Below, in pieces: positions 7,473-15,919 of a stretch of 29,216 nucleotides of DNA (position 1 is the stretch's first letter; the number at the start of each line of letters is the position of its first letter). The notes beneath the pieces are model-generated. The model saw nothing but the letters and a program-made list of their open reading frames with translations. It did not search any database and was not told the DNA's origin. This stretch comes from a bacterium UBP14_UBA6098 (lineage in GTDB: Bacteria > UBP14 > UBA6098), in assembly GCA_002428525.1 (NCBI GenBank), contig DIWU01000018.1, positions 1-29,216 on the forward strand, read 5' to 3'. The translations under genes and the position numbers were made by a program.

Positions 7473-7688
7473 ATGGAAACCTTCGAAATCTCCGGCGAGT
7501 ATATCGAGCTTTACAAGCTACTCAAAGCCCTCGGGCTTTGCGAATCCGGCGCAACCTCAAAGGCCGCAATCGATGACGGCGATGTCACTGTTGACGGCAA
7601 GATCGAGACCCGAAAGCGATGTAAGGTTTTCCCCGAGTCGGTCGTCGAATACCTCGGCCAAAGAATTATTGTGAAAAAGAGCGAATAA
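7473..7688 (+). CDS. Small S4-domain RNA-binding protein (YbcJ/YaaA-like)
   Basis: A 71-residue protein that is almost entirely one S4 RNA-binding fold: YIELYKLLKALGLCESG, then KAAIDDGDVTVDGKIETRKRCKV. This is the L..G.A.S...A...I..G.V.VNG pattern of stand-alone S4 proteins of the YbcJ type, which bind structured RNA and are linked to ribosome function or RNA modification in other bacteria. The ATG at 7473 is used because it gives the family's normal length; AGAGG lies about 12 bases upstream. It sits 16 bases after the lipoprotein gene. No other translation gene is nearby except the eIF-2B-family protein. Confidence 0.85.
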   Translation: METFEISGEYIELYKLLKALGLCESGATSKAAIDDGDVTVDGKIETRKRCKVFPESVVEYLGQRIIVKKSE

Positions 7689-7749
7689 TCTTCCAAATGA
7701 CGTGAATAACCTTTCGAAAAACAAAACAAAAAAATCGAAAGGAACTGAA

Positions 7750-7992
7750 ATGGACTGCTGTGGAATGGACTTGCTCGGCGCGGGACTCGGCGCGGGGATT
7801 ATGGCGCTCATCTTCGCGATCGTAATTATCGAGTCGGTTTTGAAGGGAATAGCGCTGTGGAAATCGGCCCGCCTCGGCCAGACGGGGTGGTTCGTGGTTC
7901 TCCTAATCCTGAACACCGCCGGAATCCTGCCGCTGATCTATATTCTTGCGGTTGCAAAACCCCGCGAGAGGGATAGAGCTAAGCTTCAATAA
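7750..7992 (+). CDS. Small membrane protein, DUF5652-like
   Basis: An 80-residue membrane protein with two hydrophobic segments (residues ~9-32 and ~46-68). The start ATG at 7750 follows AAAGGA by about six bases; an upstream GTG at 7702 lacks a ribosome site. The stretch ALWKSARLGQTGWF followed by LLILNTAGILPLIYI matches the small family annotated DUF5652 or PLDc_N-like, in which a short loop with Trp/Gly joins two helices. Function unknown. It is the last gene of the nadC cluster; a strong terminator overlaps its stop codon. Confidence 0.7.
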   Translation: MDCCGMDLLGAGLGAGIMALIFAIVIIESVLKGIALWKSARLGQTGWFVVLLILNTAGILPLIYILAVAKPRERDRAKLQ

Positions 7993-8019
7993 AAAAGGCC
8001 TCCGCTCTGAGGCCTTTTT
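7991..8019. terminator. Bidirectional rho-independent terminator
   Basis: A six-base stem GGCCTC/GAGGCC (7997-8002 and 8009-8014) with a six-base loop has five Ts after it on the plus strand and six As before it, which are Ts on the minus strand. It can end both the nadC cluster and the convergent barrel pseudogene. Confidence 0.9.
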
Positions 8020-8039
8020 ATTGCGCGTGTATAACGAAA

Positions 8040-8731
8040 CTACTCTTTGACGCCCTTGTCGCCGAAGAAGATACCGAGCTGAAAAAAGATCCCGCCCATC
8101 TCGTCCGGCTCGAAGGTCTTCTCGACTGTATCGCCGTCGGCCTCTAAGAACCAGAACTTGCCCTCGCCTCCGGCAAGCGGCAGATGACAACCGGTCGTCA
8201 GCTCGACGCCGATCGGACCGAAGTCATAGGCAACGGAGGCTTGAGGCCGAATGAAACCGTAAAAGGACATCTCGCCGTCGTTATCGCCGTTATTGTCGTT
8301 AACGAAAGCGACGATAGACCCACCGCCCGCAACGAGTCCGCCGGCGATATTGATAGGCCCGAAGTCGGCGAAGATCTCCGGCATCACGCCGACGCGGATA
8401 TCGCCGAAACCGACACCGGACTCGTCCTCGCTCATAACATCGGAGGAAGGCTCACCCTTGGCGTCAAAATAGCCGCCGGAGAGAATCCCGCCGAGACGGA
8501 AGAAGCGGTTCATCACGCCCCAACCGTGAATATCGAGGATAAGCTCGTTAGTCGCGGAAAGCTCCTCGGTGGGCATCATGGCTTAGTAGGTTTCCTTGGC
8601 CGCGGTAGCGTCGGAAAGCTGATATCCGACGCTGATACTCGCGCCGCCACCCTTGTCCGCATACACCGCCTGCGAGGCGAGAAGAAACAAAACCGCAATG
8701 AAAAGGGCTTTTTTCTTCGAGTTCCTTTCAT
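8040..8731 (-). pseudogene. Broken outer-membrane beta-barrel gene
   Basis: Read on the minus strand, one frame contains a signal peptide (KKALFIAVLFLLA, ending VYA, then D), a mature start GGGASISVGYQLSDA, a TAA stop at 8583-8585, and then in the same frame a 179-residue barrel-like chain (from 8579) rich in alternating Gly/aromatic strands. It ends ...FFQLGIFFGDKGVKE. Two lesions separate it from a normal gene. First, the signal-peptide frame has no start codon: an ideal AAAGGA ribosome site is followed five bases later by AAG (8715-8717) where ATG would be expected. An ATG at 8729-8731 exists only in the neighbouring frame and could reach the signal frame only by a -1 slip at A-AAA-AAG. 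Second, the in-frame TAA. The part after the stop has no ribosome site and no signal peptide, so it is unlikely to be a functional exported protein. Function before decay: unknown outer-membrane protein. Confidence 0.7.
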
Positions 8732-8741
8732 TAAATTTTGG

Positions 8742-9037
8742 TTATTTTTTGTGCGGGCTAATCGCAAACAAAGATAATATATAAAAAAATTTTTGAAATT
8801 TTTAAATTCAGCTTTATTTTAAACTACATCAAATAGCGGTGTATATTATATTTGAGAGAAATTTTTCCGGTCGAGACCGCTAAATAAAAGATACTTTAAA
8901 ATAGCACGGGGCAAATTCCGCTTGACTTTTAATGTAGTAGAATTTAATTTCGTATATTAAAATTCGAATATTTTCTTATAAAATTGGACTTATAGAATCT
9001 TAAATCGAAGTCTTTTAATGGAGATTTTGCAAAAGTC
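8742..9037. other. AT-rich intergenic region with possible promoter
   Basis: About 300 bases with no gene. It has A/T tracts (8780-8805), an inverted repeat TAGCGGT/ACCGCTA at 8834-8840 and 8876-8882 that could be an operator or hairpin, and a possible plus-strand promoter: TTGACT at 8922-8927 with a weak TAATTT 17 bases later. It serves as the divergent control region between the broken barrel gene and the gene at 9050. Confidence 0.4.
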
Positions 9038-9049
9038 AAAGGAGCTGAT

Positions 9050-10060
9050 ATGACATCAAAGGGAGTGTTTTACGCATTCTCCGTTCTCCTGTTTCTAATC
9101 GCCGCGGCGGCGGCGATGGCGACGCCTCCGGTCCCGGTTCTACTGACACCGTCGGTTGACGCTATCACTACCTGCGAGGATGAGGAGGTTCACATCGACC
9201 TGACAAGCGGGCTCGATATCGACACAACAACAATCGTTTTCTGGGTGAACAACGACAGCTTCACTCTCGCCGATGAAGAGCTTCAACTTGTCAACGATAC
9301 TCTCTATTTCCGCCCGAGCGGATTCTACACCTACCAAACCGGCGATGTCAGAATCTGTCTTTCTCCGATCGCGGATACTTACGGCGCTTGGTCGATCGAA
9401 TACTGCTGGGACTTCCGCGTCGATCTCGACGCTCCGGTTCTGAGCAACCCCTCGCCGACGAGTCCTCCGGCGGTTTCGGCCTTCAACTTCGATATCGCAA
9501 TGGATATCACAGACGGTATGCTTCCGGTCGATTCCTCGACTATTGTCGTGCAGATAATAGCCGGCGTGGAAACGACCACGGTGAACTACGCCACGAGCTA
9601 CACGAGCTGGTCGGGGCCGACCTTCAGCTTCCCGATTCAAGCCACCGGCGCGACCTTCGCCGACGGCCAGCAGGTTCGCGTCCGCCTTATGGTTCGCGAC
9701 CTTCCGCCGTCGGACTCCGACTGCGCGGGAAACCTTCTGGACACATTCTTCGTCTTCACTCTTTCGGAAACGCCCTGCGAGCGCTATCCCAACCCGATCA
9801 CACCGGGAACGATTGACGGAGTTAACGACGAGGTGATCTTCCAGTTCCCGAACATGCGCAAAACAGATTCGAAGACGAATATTTTTATCTACGATCTTAA
9901 AAACAATCAGGTTGCGGATATCGATCACCCGACCTCGGGGGAATGGCGCTGGGACGGCACCGACACGGCAGGCGAGCAACTCGGTCAGGGGACTTATATC
10001 TACCTGATCAAGGTCGATGACGAGACACAGTGCACCGGAACCATAAGCATCGCCCGATAG
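9050..10060 (+). CDS. Secreted protein with gliding/FlgD-like C-terminal domain
   Basis: A 336-residue exported protein: signal peptide at residues 1-24 (AAAAAMA), then Ig-like beta-sandwich segments (~25-130 and ~135-240) and a ~90-residue C-terminal domain. That domain begins ERYPNPITPG and continues DGVNDEVIFQFPN, a blend of the type A YPNP motif and the TPNGDGVND motif of gliding-motility-associated (type B-like) C-termini. It ends with WRWDGTDTAG and GTYIYLIKV, as in FlgD Ig-like domains. T9SS export is likely. AAAGGAG lies five bases before the ATG. The next gene, a PorV-like/OmpA fusion, starts nine bases downstream, so the two are co-transcribed and probably work together at the surface. 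Confidence 0.82.
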   Translation: MTSKGVFYAFSVLLFLIAAAAAMATPPVPVLLTPSVDAITTCEDEEVHIDLTSGLDIDTTTIVFWVNNDSFTLADEELQLVNDTLYFRPSGFYTYQTGDVRICLSPIADTYGAWSIEYCWDFRVDLDAPVLSNPSPTSPPAVSAFNFDIAMDITDGMLPVDSSTIVVQIIAGVETTTVNYATSYTSWSGPTFSFPIQATGATFADGQQVRVRLMVRDLPPSDSDCAGNLLDTFFVFTLSETPCERYPNPITPGTIDGVNDEVIFQFPNMRKTDSKTNIFIYDLKNNQVADIDHPTSGEWRWDGTDTAGEQLGQGTYIYLIKVDDETQCTGTISIAR

Positions 10061-10068
10061 GAGGAATA

Positions 10069-12954
10069 ATGAAGAATATAACTTATCTTATTATCGCGAT
10101 TGCTCTTATGGTTTCCGCCTCGTTGGCGCAGGTCGATCAGCTCGGCGCGAGACCGCTGGGGGCCGGCGGTGCATACACCGCCATGGTCAATGACGCCAAC
10201 GCCGCAGTCTGGAACCCGGCCGCGATGGAGTCCTTCCGCAATCTCGCTTTCACGGCCAGCTACGCGAGGCTTTATCTCGGCGTCGAGGACGACGGCCTTA
10301 ACGAGGGCTTTGCCGGTTTGGTCAACCACCTCGGTCTTTACGGCCAAGGCGGTAGCTACGGTATCTCCTTCGCGCAGTATTTCTCCGATGTCTATAGCCA
10401 GATGCAGGTGACCTTGGGCTACGGCAAAAGGCTCTATGGCACCGCCGACGGCAATCATCTCGCGCTCGGCGCGAACGTGAAGTTGCTTCGTAGCGGCTTT
10501 AACGACGCGAACTTCTACCGCTTCGACGCCACCGACCCGGTCTTCAGCTCGAGCTATAACAGTATGAGCTATTCCGCCGACGCCGGCGTCTTCTTCCGCC
10601 CCGCGGAGTGGATCAGCCTCGGCGCGGTCGTTCAGGACATCCTTCAACCGGATGTCTCGATCTCCGGCTCCGGCACCGACGCCGACAAGCTTCCGATGAA
10701 GGTTCGCGGCGGACTGGCCCTTCATTACAAGGGCTTCCACCCGACGGTCGATATCGAGTATGCCATGCGCGATATCAACGGCGAGTCCGATATGAATATT
10801 CACGCCGGCCTCGAAAAATGGTTTGGAAGAAGCTTCGCTCTTCGCGGCGGTCTCAACCGCGACGAGGCCGCCCTCGGCCTTTCCTATATGCACTATGGCG
10901 AACGGCTCGGTTGGGGTCTCGATTACACGGTGCTTTATCCGGCCTTGACCGAGATGGCCTCCGAGCTTTTCACGACGCATCGCGTCGCGCTCAATATCAC
11001 ACTCGAGCCGCCGCCCGAACCGATCCGCGACCTCGAACTCGTCGGCGGGACAGTCGAGATCACCCCGAAGCGCAGTGTCATCGGTGAAGAGGTCGAGATT
11101 CGCGCAACCGTCGAGAACCGCGGCGAGATCGACGAAGACGGCGTCCGCGTCTCGGTGTATTATCAAAATGCGCAGGGTCAGTGGAACCTCGCGGTTCCTA
11201 TTCAAAGATACGACCTCGACGTGGCCGAAAGAGTCAAGCTATCTTGGAAATGGACGCCTCCGGCCAAGGGCCATTACACTATATTTGTCAATGTCGATGA
11301 CCGCGGCGATCGTATTCCGGAGATCCGCGGCAAAGTCCCCGAAGAGGACGAGGCCAACAACACCGGAATGGGCGAATGCGATGTCTTCCTTTCGCCGGAG
11401 GGCAATATCAAGCCCCGCGACGAAAAGCTCAAGGTCAGCAAGCTGACGCTTTACCAAGAAGAAGAGCCGATGATTCCTATTGTCTTCTTCGAAAAGGAAT
11501 CCGCAACTATCGACGCACGCTACGACGCTATGTTGTCCGAGGTCGCCGACAGGCTGAAGGTCAACCCCGATGTCCTAATCTATCTTCGCGGCTACTATGA
11601 CGAGGAATCCGAGCAGGGCGACAACAAGGAATCCCTCGCGCTTTCGCGCGCCCGCGCGGTCGAGGGTAAACTCACCTCGCTCGGAGCACCCGCCTCGCAG
11701 GTTAAGGTCGTTGATAGCGGCTTCTTCATGGGTAAATCTCGCGCCGGCAATCTCTCGAATCAGTGGATCTCCCGCGATAAGAAACTTATGTCCGCAGAGA
11801 ACCGCAGGACCGAGCTTTCCGCTTGGTTCCCGCAGGGGGTCGATTTCCTCATCGAGATTCCGCTCGCGGGAAATAAGCTCGGACAGGACGGCATGAACAA
11901 TATCGGCGGTCAGATTGGAGCAATCCAGAACCTCCTCAGCAGAAACCCCGAAGCGATGATTCTCGTCGAGAGCGCCTATAATAAAGACACTAAAGAGGAC
12001 GCCGATCTCGCCTTTATGAGGGTCATCGAGGTCGGAAGATATATCCGCGAACAGCTCGGAAGCGATCTCGAGGAGCGCGTGAAGATACATGCGGCCTTCG
12101 AGCCCGAAGCGGAGGTCGAACAGGTTCTCGTCTATCCGAACTCCGAGGGCGTGATTTGGCGCCCGAAGGTCGGCGACAGGGTCTTCACGGATTATCAGGT
12201 CGAGGGCGCTGAGGAAAACCTCGTCCAAATCGACGCCACCGTCGATGCCGGCGTCGATAGCTTCGGCGTGGTGATCGTGAATGAGAAGGGTCAGCTCGTC
12301 CGCACGCTGGCCTACGGCAAGGGCGATATCCCCTCCGGCCTCGCATGGGACTGGCGCGATAACTCCGGCGAGCTTCTGGACTTCGACAACAAATACTTCG
12401 CGAAGCTCGATATCCGCGACAAGATGGGCGAGAACTTCCTGACCTACTCCGACACAATGGAGATTCAGGTGACACGCCAATCGAAGCGCATCGAGAGCCT
12501 CGTTATCGTGCTGTTCCGCTTCGACGAGGATGTCCCGGAATCGAAGTTCCTCGAAACCCGCGTCGAGTATGTCGCTCGTCGGTTCATCGAAAGAGCCGAC
12601 AAGGCTAACACCCGCGTGACGGCGTTCGTCACCGGCCATGCCGACTCGATCGGGCCGGAATACGACAACATCGCACTCTCCAGCAAACGCGCGAACAGAG
12701 AGTTGAACAACCTCAAGAACTACATGATCTACCTGCTCAACCTCAACTCGCACGCCGAGCTCGACAAATGGCTCAAGGACAGAAATGTCTCACTCTCGGC
12801 CAAGGGATTCGGCGAGTCGAAGCCCTATGAGATCCTTCGTTGGACGGGCGAGACTGTGGAGCGCGTTCTTCTGGGCGACAACGGTTATCCGGAAGGCAGG
12901 ACTGTTAACCGCAGGGTTCTTCTCGAACTCGAAAGCGAAAGGGAAACCAAATAG
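10069..12954 (+). CDS. PorV-like barrel fused to CARDB, OmpA and FlgD-like domains
   Basis: A 961-residue outer-membrane protein with an unusual domain order. The ATG at 10069 follows TAGGAGG and gives a signal peptide ending SLAQ. Residues ~20-320 are a PorV-like barrel (GARPLGAGGAYTAMVND, then AAVWNPAAM). Residues ~322-440 are a CARDB-type Ig domain (VEITPKRSVIGEEVEI, then VENRGEIDEDG). Residues ~480-590 are an OmpA-like domain (Asp511, Arg527/529), ~600-710 a degenerate OmpA-like segment, ~730-815 a FlgD-like Ig domain, and ~820-955 a full OmpA C-domain (GHADSIGP with Asp859 and Arg874, the same spacing as the diaminopimelate-binding pair in OmpA). It probably spans the outer membrane and grips peptidoglycan. 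A terminator follows 28 bases downstream. Domain limits are approximate. Confidence 0.85.
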   Translation: MKNITYLIIAIALMVSASLAQVDQLGARPLGAGGAYTAMVNDANAAVWNPAAMESFRNLAFTASYARLYLGVEDDGLNEGFAGLVNHLGLYGQGGSYGISFAQYFSDVYSQMQVTLGYGKRLYGTADGNHLALGANVKLLRSGFNDANFYRFDATDPVFSSSYNSMSYSADAGVFFRPAEWISLGAVVQDILQPDVSISGSGTDADKLPMKVRGGLALHYKGFHPTVDIEYAMRDINGESDMNIHAGLEKWFGRSFALRGGLNRDEAALGLSYMHYGERLGWGLDYTVLYPALTEMASELFTTHRVALNITLEPPPEPIRDLELVGGTVEITPKRSVIGEEVEIRATVENRGEIDEDGVRVSVYYQNAQGQWNLAVPIQRYDLDVAERVKLSWKWTPPAKGHYTIFVNVDDRGDRIPEIRGKVPEEDEANNTGMGECDVFLSPEGNIKPRDEKLKVSKLTLYQEEEPMIPIVFFEKESATIDARYDAMLSEVADRLKVNPDVLIYLRGYYDEESEQGDNKESLALSRARAVEGKLTSLGAPASQVKVVDSGFFMGKSRAGNLSNQWISRDKKLMSAENRRTELSAWFPQGVDFLIEIPLAGNKLGQDGMNNIGGQIGAIQNLLSRNPEAMILVESAYNKDTKEDADLAFMRVIEVGRYIREQLGSDLEERVKIHAAFEPEAEVEQVLVYPNSEGVIWRPKVGDRVFTDYQVEGAEENLVQIDATVDAGVDSFGVVIVNEKGQLVRTLAYGKGDIPSGLAWDWRDNSGELLDFDNKYFAKLDIRDKMGENFLTYSDTMEIQVTRQSKRIESLVIVLFRFDEDVPESKFLETRVEYVARRFIERADKANTRVTAFVTGHADSIGPEYDNIALSSKRANRELNNLKNYMIYLLNLNSHAELDKWLKDRNVSLSAKGFGESKPYEILRWTGETVERVLLGDNGYPEGRTVNRRVLLELESERETK

Positions 12955-12982
12955 CCTTGCGGGCAAGCGAATAAAAAACTTA

Positions 12983-13008
12983 GGGCGGCCATTAGCCGCC
13001 CTTTTTTT
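12983..13008 (+). terminator. Rho-independent terminator
   Basis: A perfect GGGCGGC/GCCGCCC stem (12983-12989 and 12995-13001) with the loop CATTA is followed by seven Ts. It ends the two-gene unit 9050-12954. Confidence 0.92.
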
Positions 13009-13087
13009 ATTTTTAGTTTTTATTTGATTTAACACTAAACTATAATAATATTTAATATGGATAGTATATGTTTTCTTGGAGGTTATG

Positions 13088-14860
13088 ATGTTCAGATGCG
13101 CCGCAATGCTCATTGTTGTTGTTTTTCTCGCTGTTACGCCGGCAAACGCGAACTCAACCTATGTCGCCGGGGGGGATATTCCGGGCGGTCTATGGCTCAA
13201 ACAGCTTTCGCCCTATGTCGTCCTTGACACGATTCGCCTCACGAACTCGAATACACTCTATATCGAATACGGCTGTGAGATTTTATTTAACGACGATGTC
13301 GTTTTTTATATTGAGTCTCAAGCAAAATTGGTCGCCGGTGTCGGGAAATGCCCGGGGGCTATTCCCGAAACTGTTTGGTTCGCCTATCTCGGCACAAAGG
13401 GCGACTCGATTGTCGGATGGGACGGCTTACGTTTCAACGGCGCCGCAGATTGCACTCTTAAGGGTTGTCATATATCGGGCGTGGTAAATCGCAATGCCTC
13501 TGAATACGGCGCGGTTTTTTGTTATAACTCGTCCGTCGATATCGAAAACTGTATTATTTGCGATAATTACGGCGGCGGAAACGGCGGCGGCGGAGTTTTC
13601 TTCCAAGACAACAGGCGCGCAACTTTGAAAAACTGTAGCATTATGTTCAATAAATCCTACGGCGACGGCGGTGGTATCTATATCGACAGCGATGACTCCA
13701 CCGAGATTTCCGGAAACTATATCGCACACAACGAGCTATTCGACGGCACAAAGAACGGCGGAGGGGCTTATCTCAAAGCCGCAACAGTCTTCTCAGACAA
13801 CGAATTCATCTCCAACAGGTCTCGTCGAGACGGCGGCGGACTTTTCGTCGATAACTACAACGGCATTATCGCCCGCCCGAAGACGTTCGATAATATCGCC
13901 CATAGGCGCGGGGGCGGAATCGCCGTTAATGCCTGCTCGCCGACAATCCTCGAGGCCGATGTCTGCGGAAACTTCGCGCTCGCTGTCGAGGGGGCCGCGG
14001 TTTACTTTCAGGAGAACTCCGCCCCGACAATGGTCAATTGCATCGTCACGCGAAACGACGGCGGCGGGGTTTGGAGCGCTTATAATACCGAAGGAACCTG
14101 CGTTAAGCTGATCAACTGCACGATCGCCAAAAATAACCTCGGCCCGGGCCTTCGAGTCGGGCATACATTCGCCGGCTCGAAGTTACTCCTTCTTAATACC
14201 GCGATCGCCTATAACTCGACGACATACCCCGGGTGCAAACAGGTCATTCTCGAGTCCTCCTCAGACCTCTATGTCAACCACTCGTTCGTCGATAATCCGA
14301 TTCAGGTCTGCAACGACGGCTCCGGAACGATTAACTATCTCGACCCACCGGCCTTCATCACCGGTTCAGCCTCCTTCGCCGACACAACCGAATGCACGCT
14401 CGGGTGGTTGCCCTCCTGCGCCCCCGTTATGTCGGCGCTTATCGACGCCGGCGGGCAATATGCCGTTGTTTTAGGCGATACCGTTTGGGCGCCCTCGATA
14501 GATTTCCTCGGGAACACGCGGTTTATCGACGCCGGCTACGATATCGGCGCCTTCGAGAACGGCTGTCTCGGTTCGCGGGAGACGAAAGAGCTTCCAAAAA
14601 CAAGCTCGCTACTCTCGGCGAGGCCGAACCCCTTCAATTCGACGCTCACGATAGAATTTCAGGCCGCGGAAAACTCCGATGCGGGAATCGAGGTCTTCGA
14701 TATGTCCGGCAGGAGGGTCGCCGATGTATGGCGCGGCAGGGTCGAGCGGGGATTTCATACGAAGGCGTGGAATTCGGGCGATCTGCCCTCGGGAGTATAT
14801 AATATAAGGCTCGCTGTCGGCGGCGAGGTATTCATCGAAAAGGTGTCGCTACTGAAATAG
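13088..14860 (+). CDS. Secreted right-handed beta-helix protein, T9SS cargo
   Basis: A 590-residue exported protein. The ATG at 13088 is preferred because GGAGG ends five bases upstream; the ATG at 13085 is too close. The signal peptide ends NANA. Residues ~100-400 are a right-handed parallel beta-helix with repeated turns of C-x-I/V-x-x-N type (ENCIICDNYGGG, KNCSIMFNKSYGDGGG, TEISGNYIAHN, NCTIAKNN) and many GGG turns. This fold is common in polysaccharide-active and adhesin proteins, but no catalytic set is obvious. The last ~80 residues are a T9SS type A sorting domain (SARPNPFNSTLTIEF, IEVFDMSGRRV, SGVYNIRL). It has its own upstream AT-rich leader after the terminator. Its stop codon directly abuts the stop of the convergent DUF4837 gene. 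Confidence 0.87.
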   Translation: MFRCAAMLIVVVFLAVTPANANSTYVAGGDIPGGLWLKQLSPYVVLDTIRLTNSNTLYIEYGCEILFNDDVVFYIESQAKLVAGVGKCPGAIPETVWFAYLGTKGDSIVGWDGLRFNGAADCTLKGCHISGVVNRNASEYGAVFCYNSSVDIENCIICDNYGGGNGGGGVFFQDNRRATLKNCSIMFNKSYGDGGGIYIDSDDSTEISGNYIAHNELFDGTKNGGGAYLKAATVFSDNEFISNRSRRDGGGLFVDNYNGIIARPKTFDNIAHRRGGGIAVNACSPTILEADVCGNFALAVEGAAVYFQENSAPTMVNCIVTRNDGGGVWSAYNTEGTCVKLINCTIAKNNLGPGLRVGHTFAGSKLLLLNTAIAYNSTTYPGCKQVILESSSDLYVNHSFVDNPIQVCNDGSGTINYLDPPAFITGSASFADTTECTLGWLPSCAPVMSALIDAGGQYAVVLGDTVWAPSIDFLGNTRFIDAGYDIGAFENGCLGSRETKELPKTSSLLSARPNPFNSTLTIEFQAAENSDAGIEVFDMSGRRVADVWRGRVERGFHTKAWNSGDLPSGVYNIRLAVGGEVFIEKVSLLK

Positions 14861-15919
14861 CTACTTGCGCGCCTTGCGTTCCTCATAGAACTTCGGAACA
14901 TCGCTTCGGAAGCTTCGGCAAATAATCTCGATATGCCGAAGATACGGCTCTTTTTTGACAATCGGTGCGAAGAGCGAGCCATCGACTATGTATAGCCTGT
15001 TCGAAAGCGGCTCCGAGAGGACATAGGATAAAATCGGCCCGCCGAGTGTGTTTTTCGGGTTCTCCCATAGCGCGCGAATCTGGACCGCCGGTCTTCCACC
15101 GATATAAACCCCCGTCGTTTCGGGAGTTAGGTTTTCGGAGACGATATCCCCCTCGTAATAGATTGCGCAGAGGCTGTCGCGAACCGCACGCCAGCGCTCG
15201 ACCGAGAAGTCCATTGCGGAATCGAGCGGAGTCCACCAAACGAAGACCCAACGCTCGGGTTCGAGCGTCCTAAGCCACATAAAACGCTCCTCACCGGAGC
15301 CCTTTTCCCACTCCCAAAACCGCGGGATGCGAATCGCGAAGCCGTAATCGGCCGCGATCGAATCCTCTAAGGCAAGCTTCTCGTCCTTGCCGAAAACCTT
15401 CCCGAAAAGCCATTGCGAAACGCGCTCGTTGACGGAGTTGTTCAGCAGGCGGAAAACGGCCTCCCCCTCGAGGAAAAGCCTCGAATCGAGGTCTTCCGCG
15501 GTTGGCGCGCTCAATATTAGTGTCATCTGTCCCTCTGCCCAGATATTTTCCTTTGCGACGACCCATTCACTGCCTGTGGCTATCGCATTTTGGGCCTCTT
15601 TCGAGAGGGCATTTCGGATGAAATCTCCCGCTGGCCCTCGAGAATCGAGGCTTGCGGCGATGATCGAGTTTCGAGAATTAGTCAACCGCTCGAGTTTCGT
15701 TGTATCGACGAATTCGATCGTGAAAATCTTCTCGTCGCGCGGCGTGACAATCGGCTTCTCGACCGCCGCCCTCAGCGATGCGGCGAAGGCGCTTGTGTCG
15801 GCGGCGTCTGCGAAGACGATGATCTTATTATACGATCCGGTCGCCTCGCGCCGGACATCGCAGGCGAGGGCGAGAAGCGAAACGATCACAACGCTGAGCA
15901 AATGGACTTTGTATTTCAT
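14861..15919 (-). CDS. DUF4837 family lipoprotein
   Basis: A 352-residue lipoprotein: signal sequence with lipobox LALAC (Cys20), then the pattern of the Bacteroidetes-type family DUF4837. Matching features are an early beta-alpha unit (YNKIIVFADA), the RNSIIAASLD segment, a mid-protein RIPRFWEWEKGS..FMWLRTLEPERWVFVWW stretch, the RAVRDSLCAIYYEGDIV helix, and the C-terminal GGRPAVQIRALWE/GGPILSYVL region. Biochemical function is unknown; it is expected in the periplasm, anchored to a membrane. It overlaps the Nudix gene by four bases (ATGA), so it is the last gene of the thiD operon. Recognition is from remembered family patterns rather than a search. Confidence 0.8.
   Translation of the reverse strand: MKYKVHLLSVVIVSLLALACDVRREATGSYNKIIVFADAADTSAFAASLRAAVEKPIVTPRDEKIFTIEFVDTTKLERLTNSRNSIIAASLDSRGPAGDFIRNALSKEAQNAIATGSEWVVAKENIWAEGQMTLILSAPTAEDLDSRLFLEGEAVFRLLNNSVNERVSQWLFGKVFGKDEKLALEDSIAADYGFAIRIPRFWEWEKGSGEERFMWLRTLEPERWVFVWWTPLDSAMDFSVERWRAVRDSLCAIYYEGDIVSENLTPETTGVYIGGRPAVQIRALWENPKNTLGGPILSYVLSEPLSNRLYIVDGSLFAPIVKKEPYLRHIEIICRSFRSDVPKFYEERKARK

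Noticed and set aside
8184..8777. A 197-codon plus-strand open frame across the broken barrel gene
   Set aside because: No ribosome site and no protein pattern. The minus strand shows a signal peptide and barrel-like sequence, so this is antisense shadow.
10000..12753. Long minus-strand open frames (401 and 392 codons) opposite the PorV/OmpA fusion
   Set aside because: No recognisable motif or start signal; shadows of the coding strand.
13024..13046. Promoter TTGATT...TATAAT upstream of the beta-helix gene
   Set aside because: The spacer is only 11 bases, too short for a sigma-70-type promoter; the true promoter in this AT-rich stretch cannot be fixed by eye.
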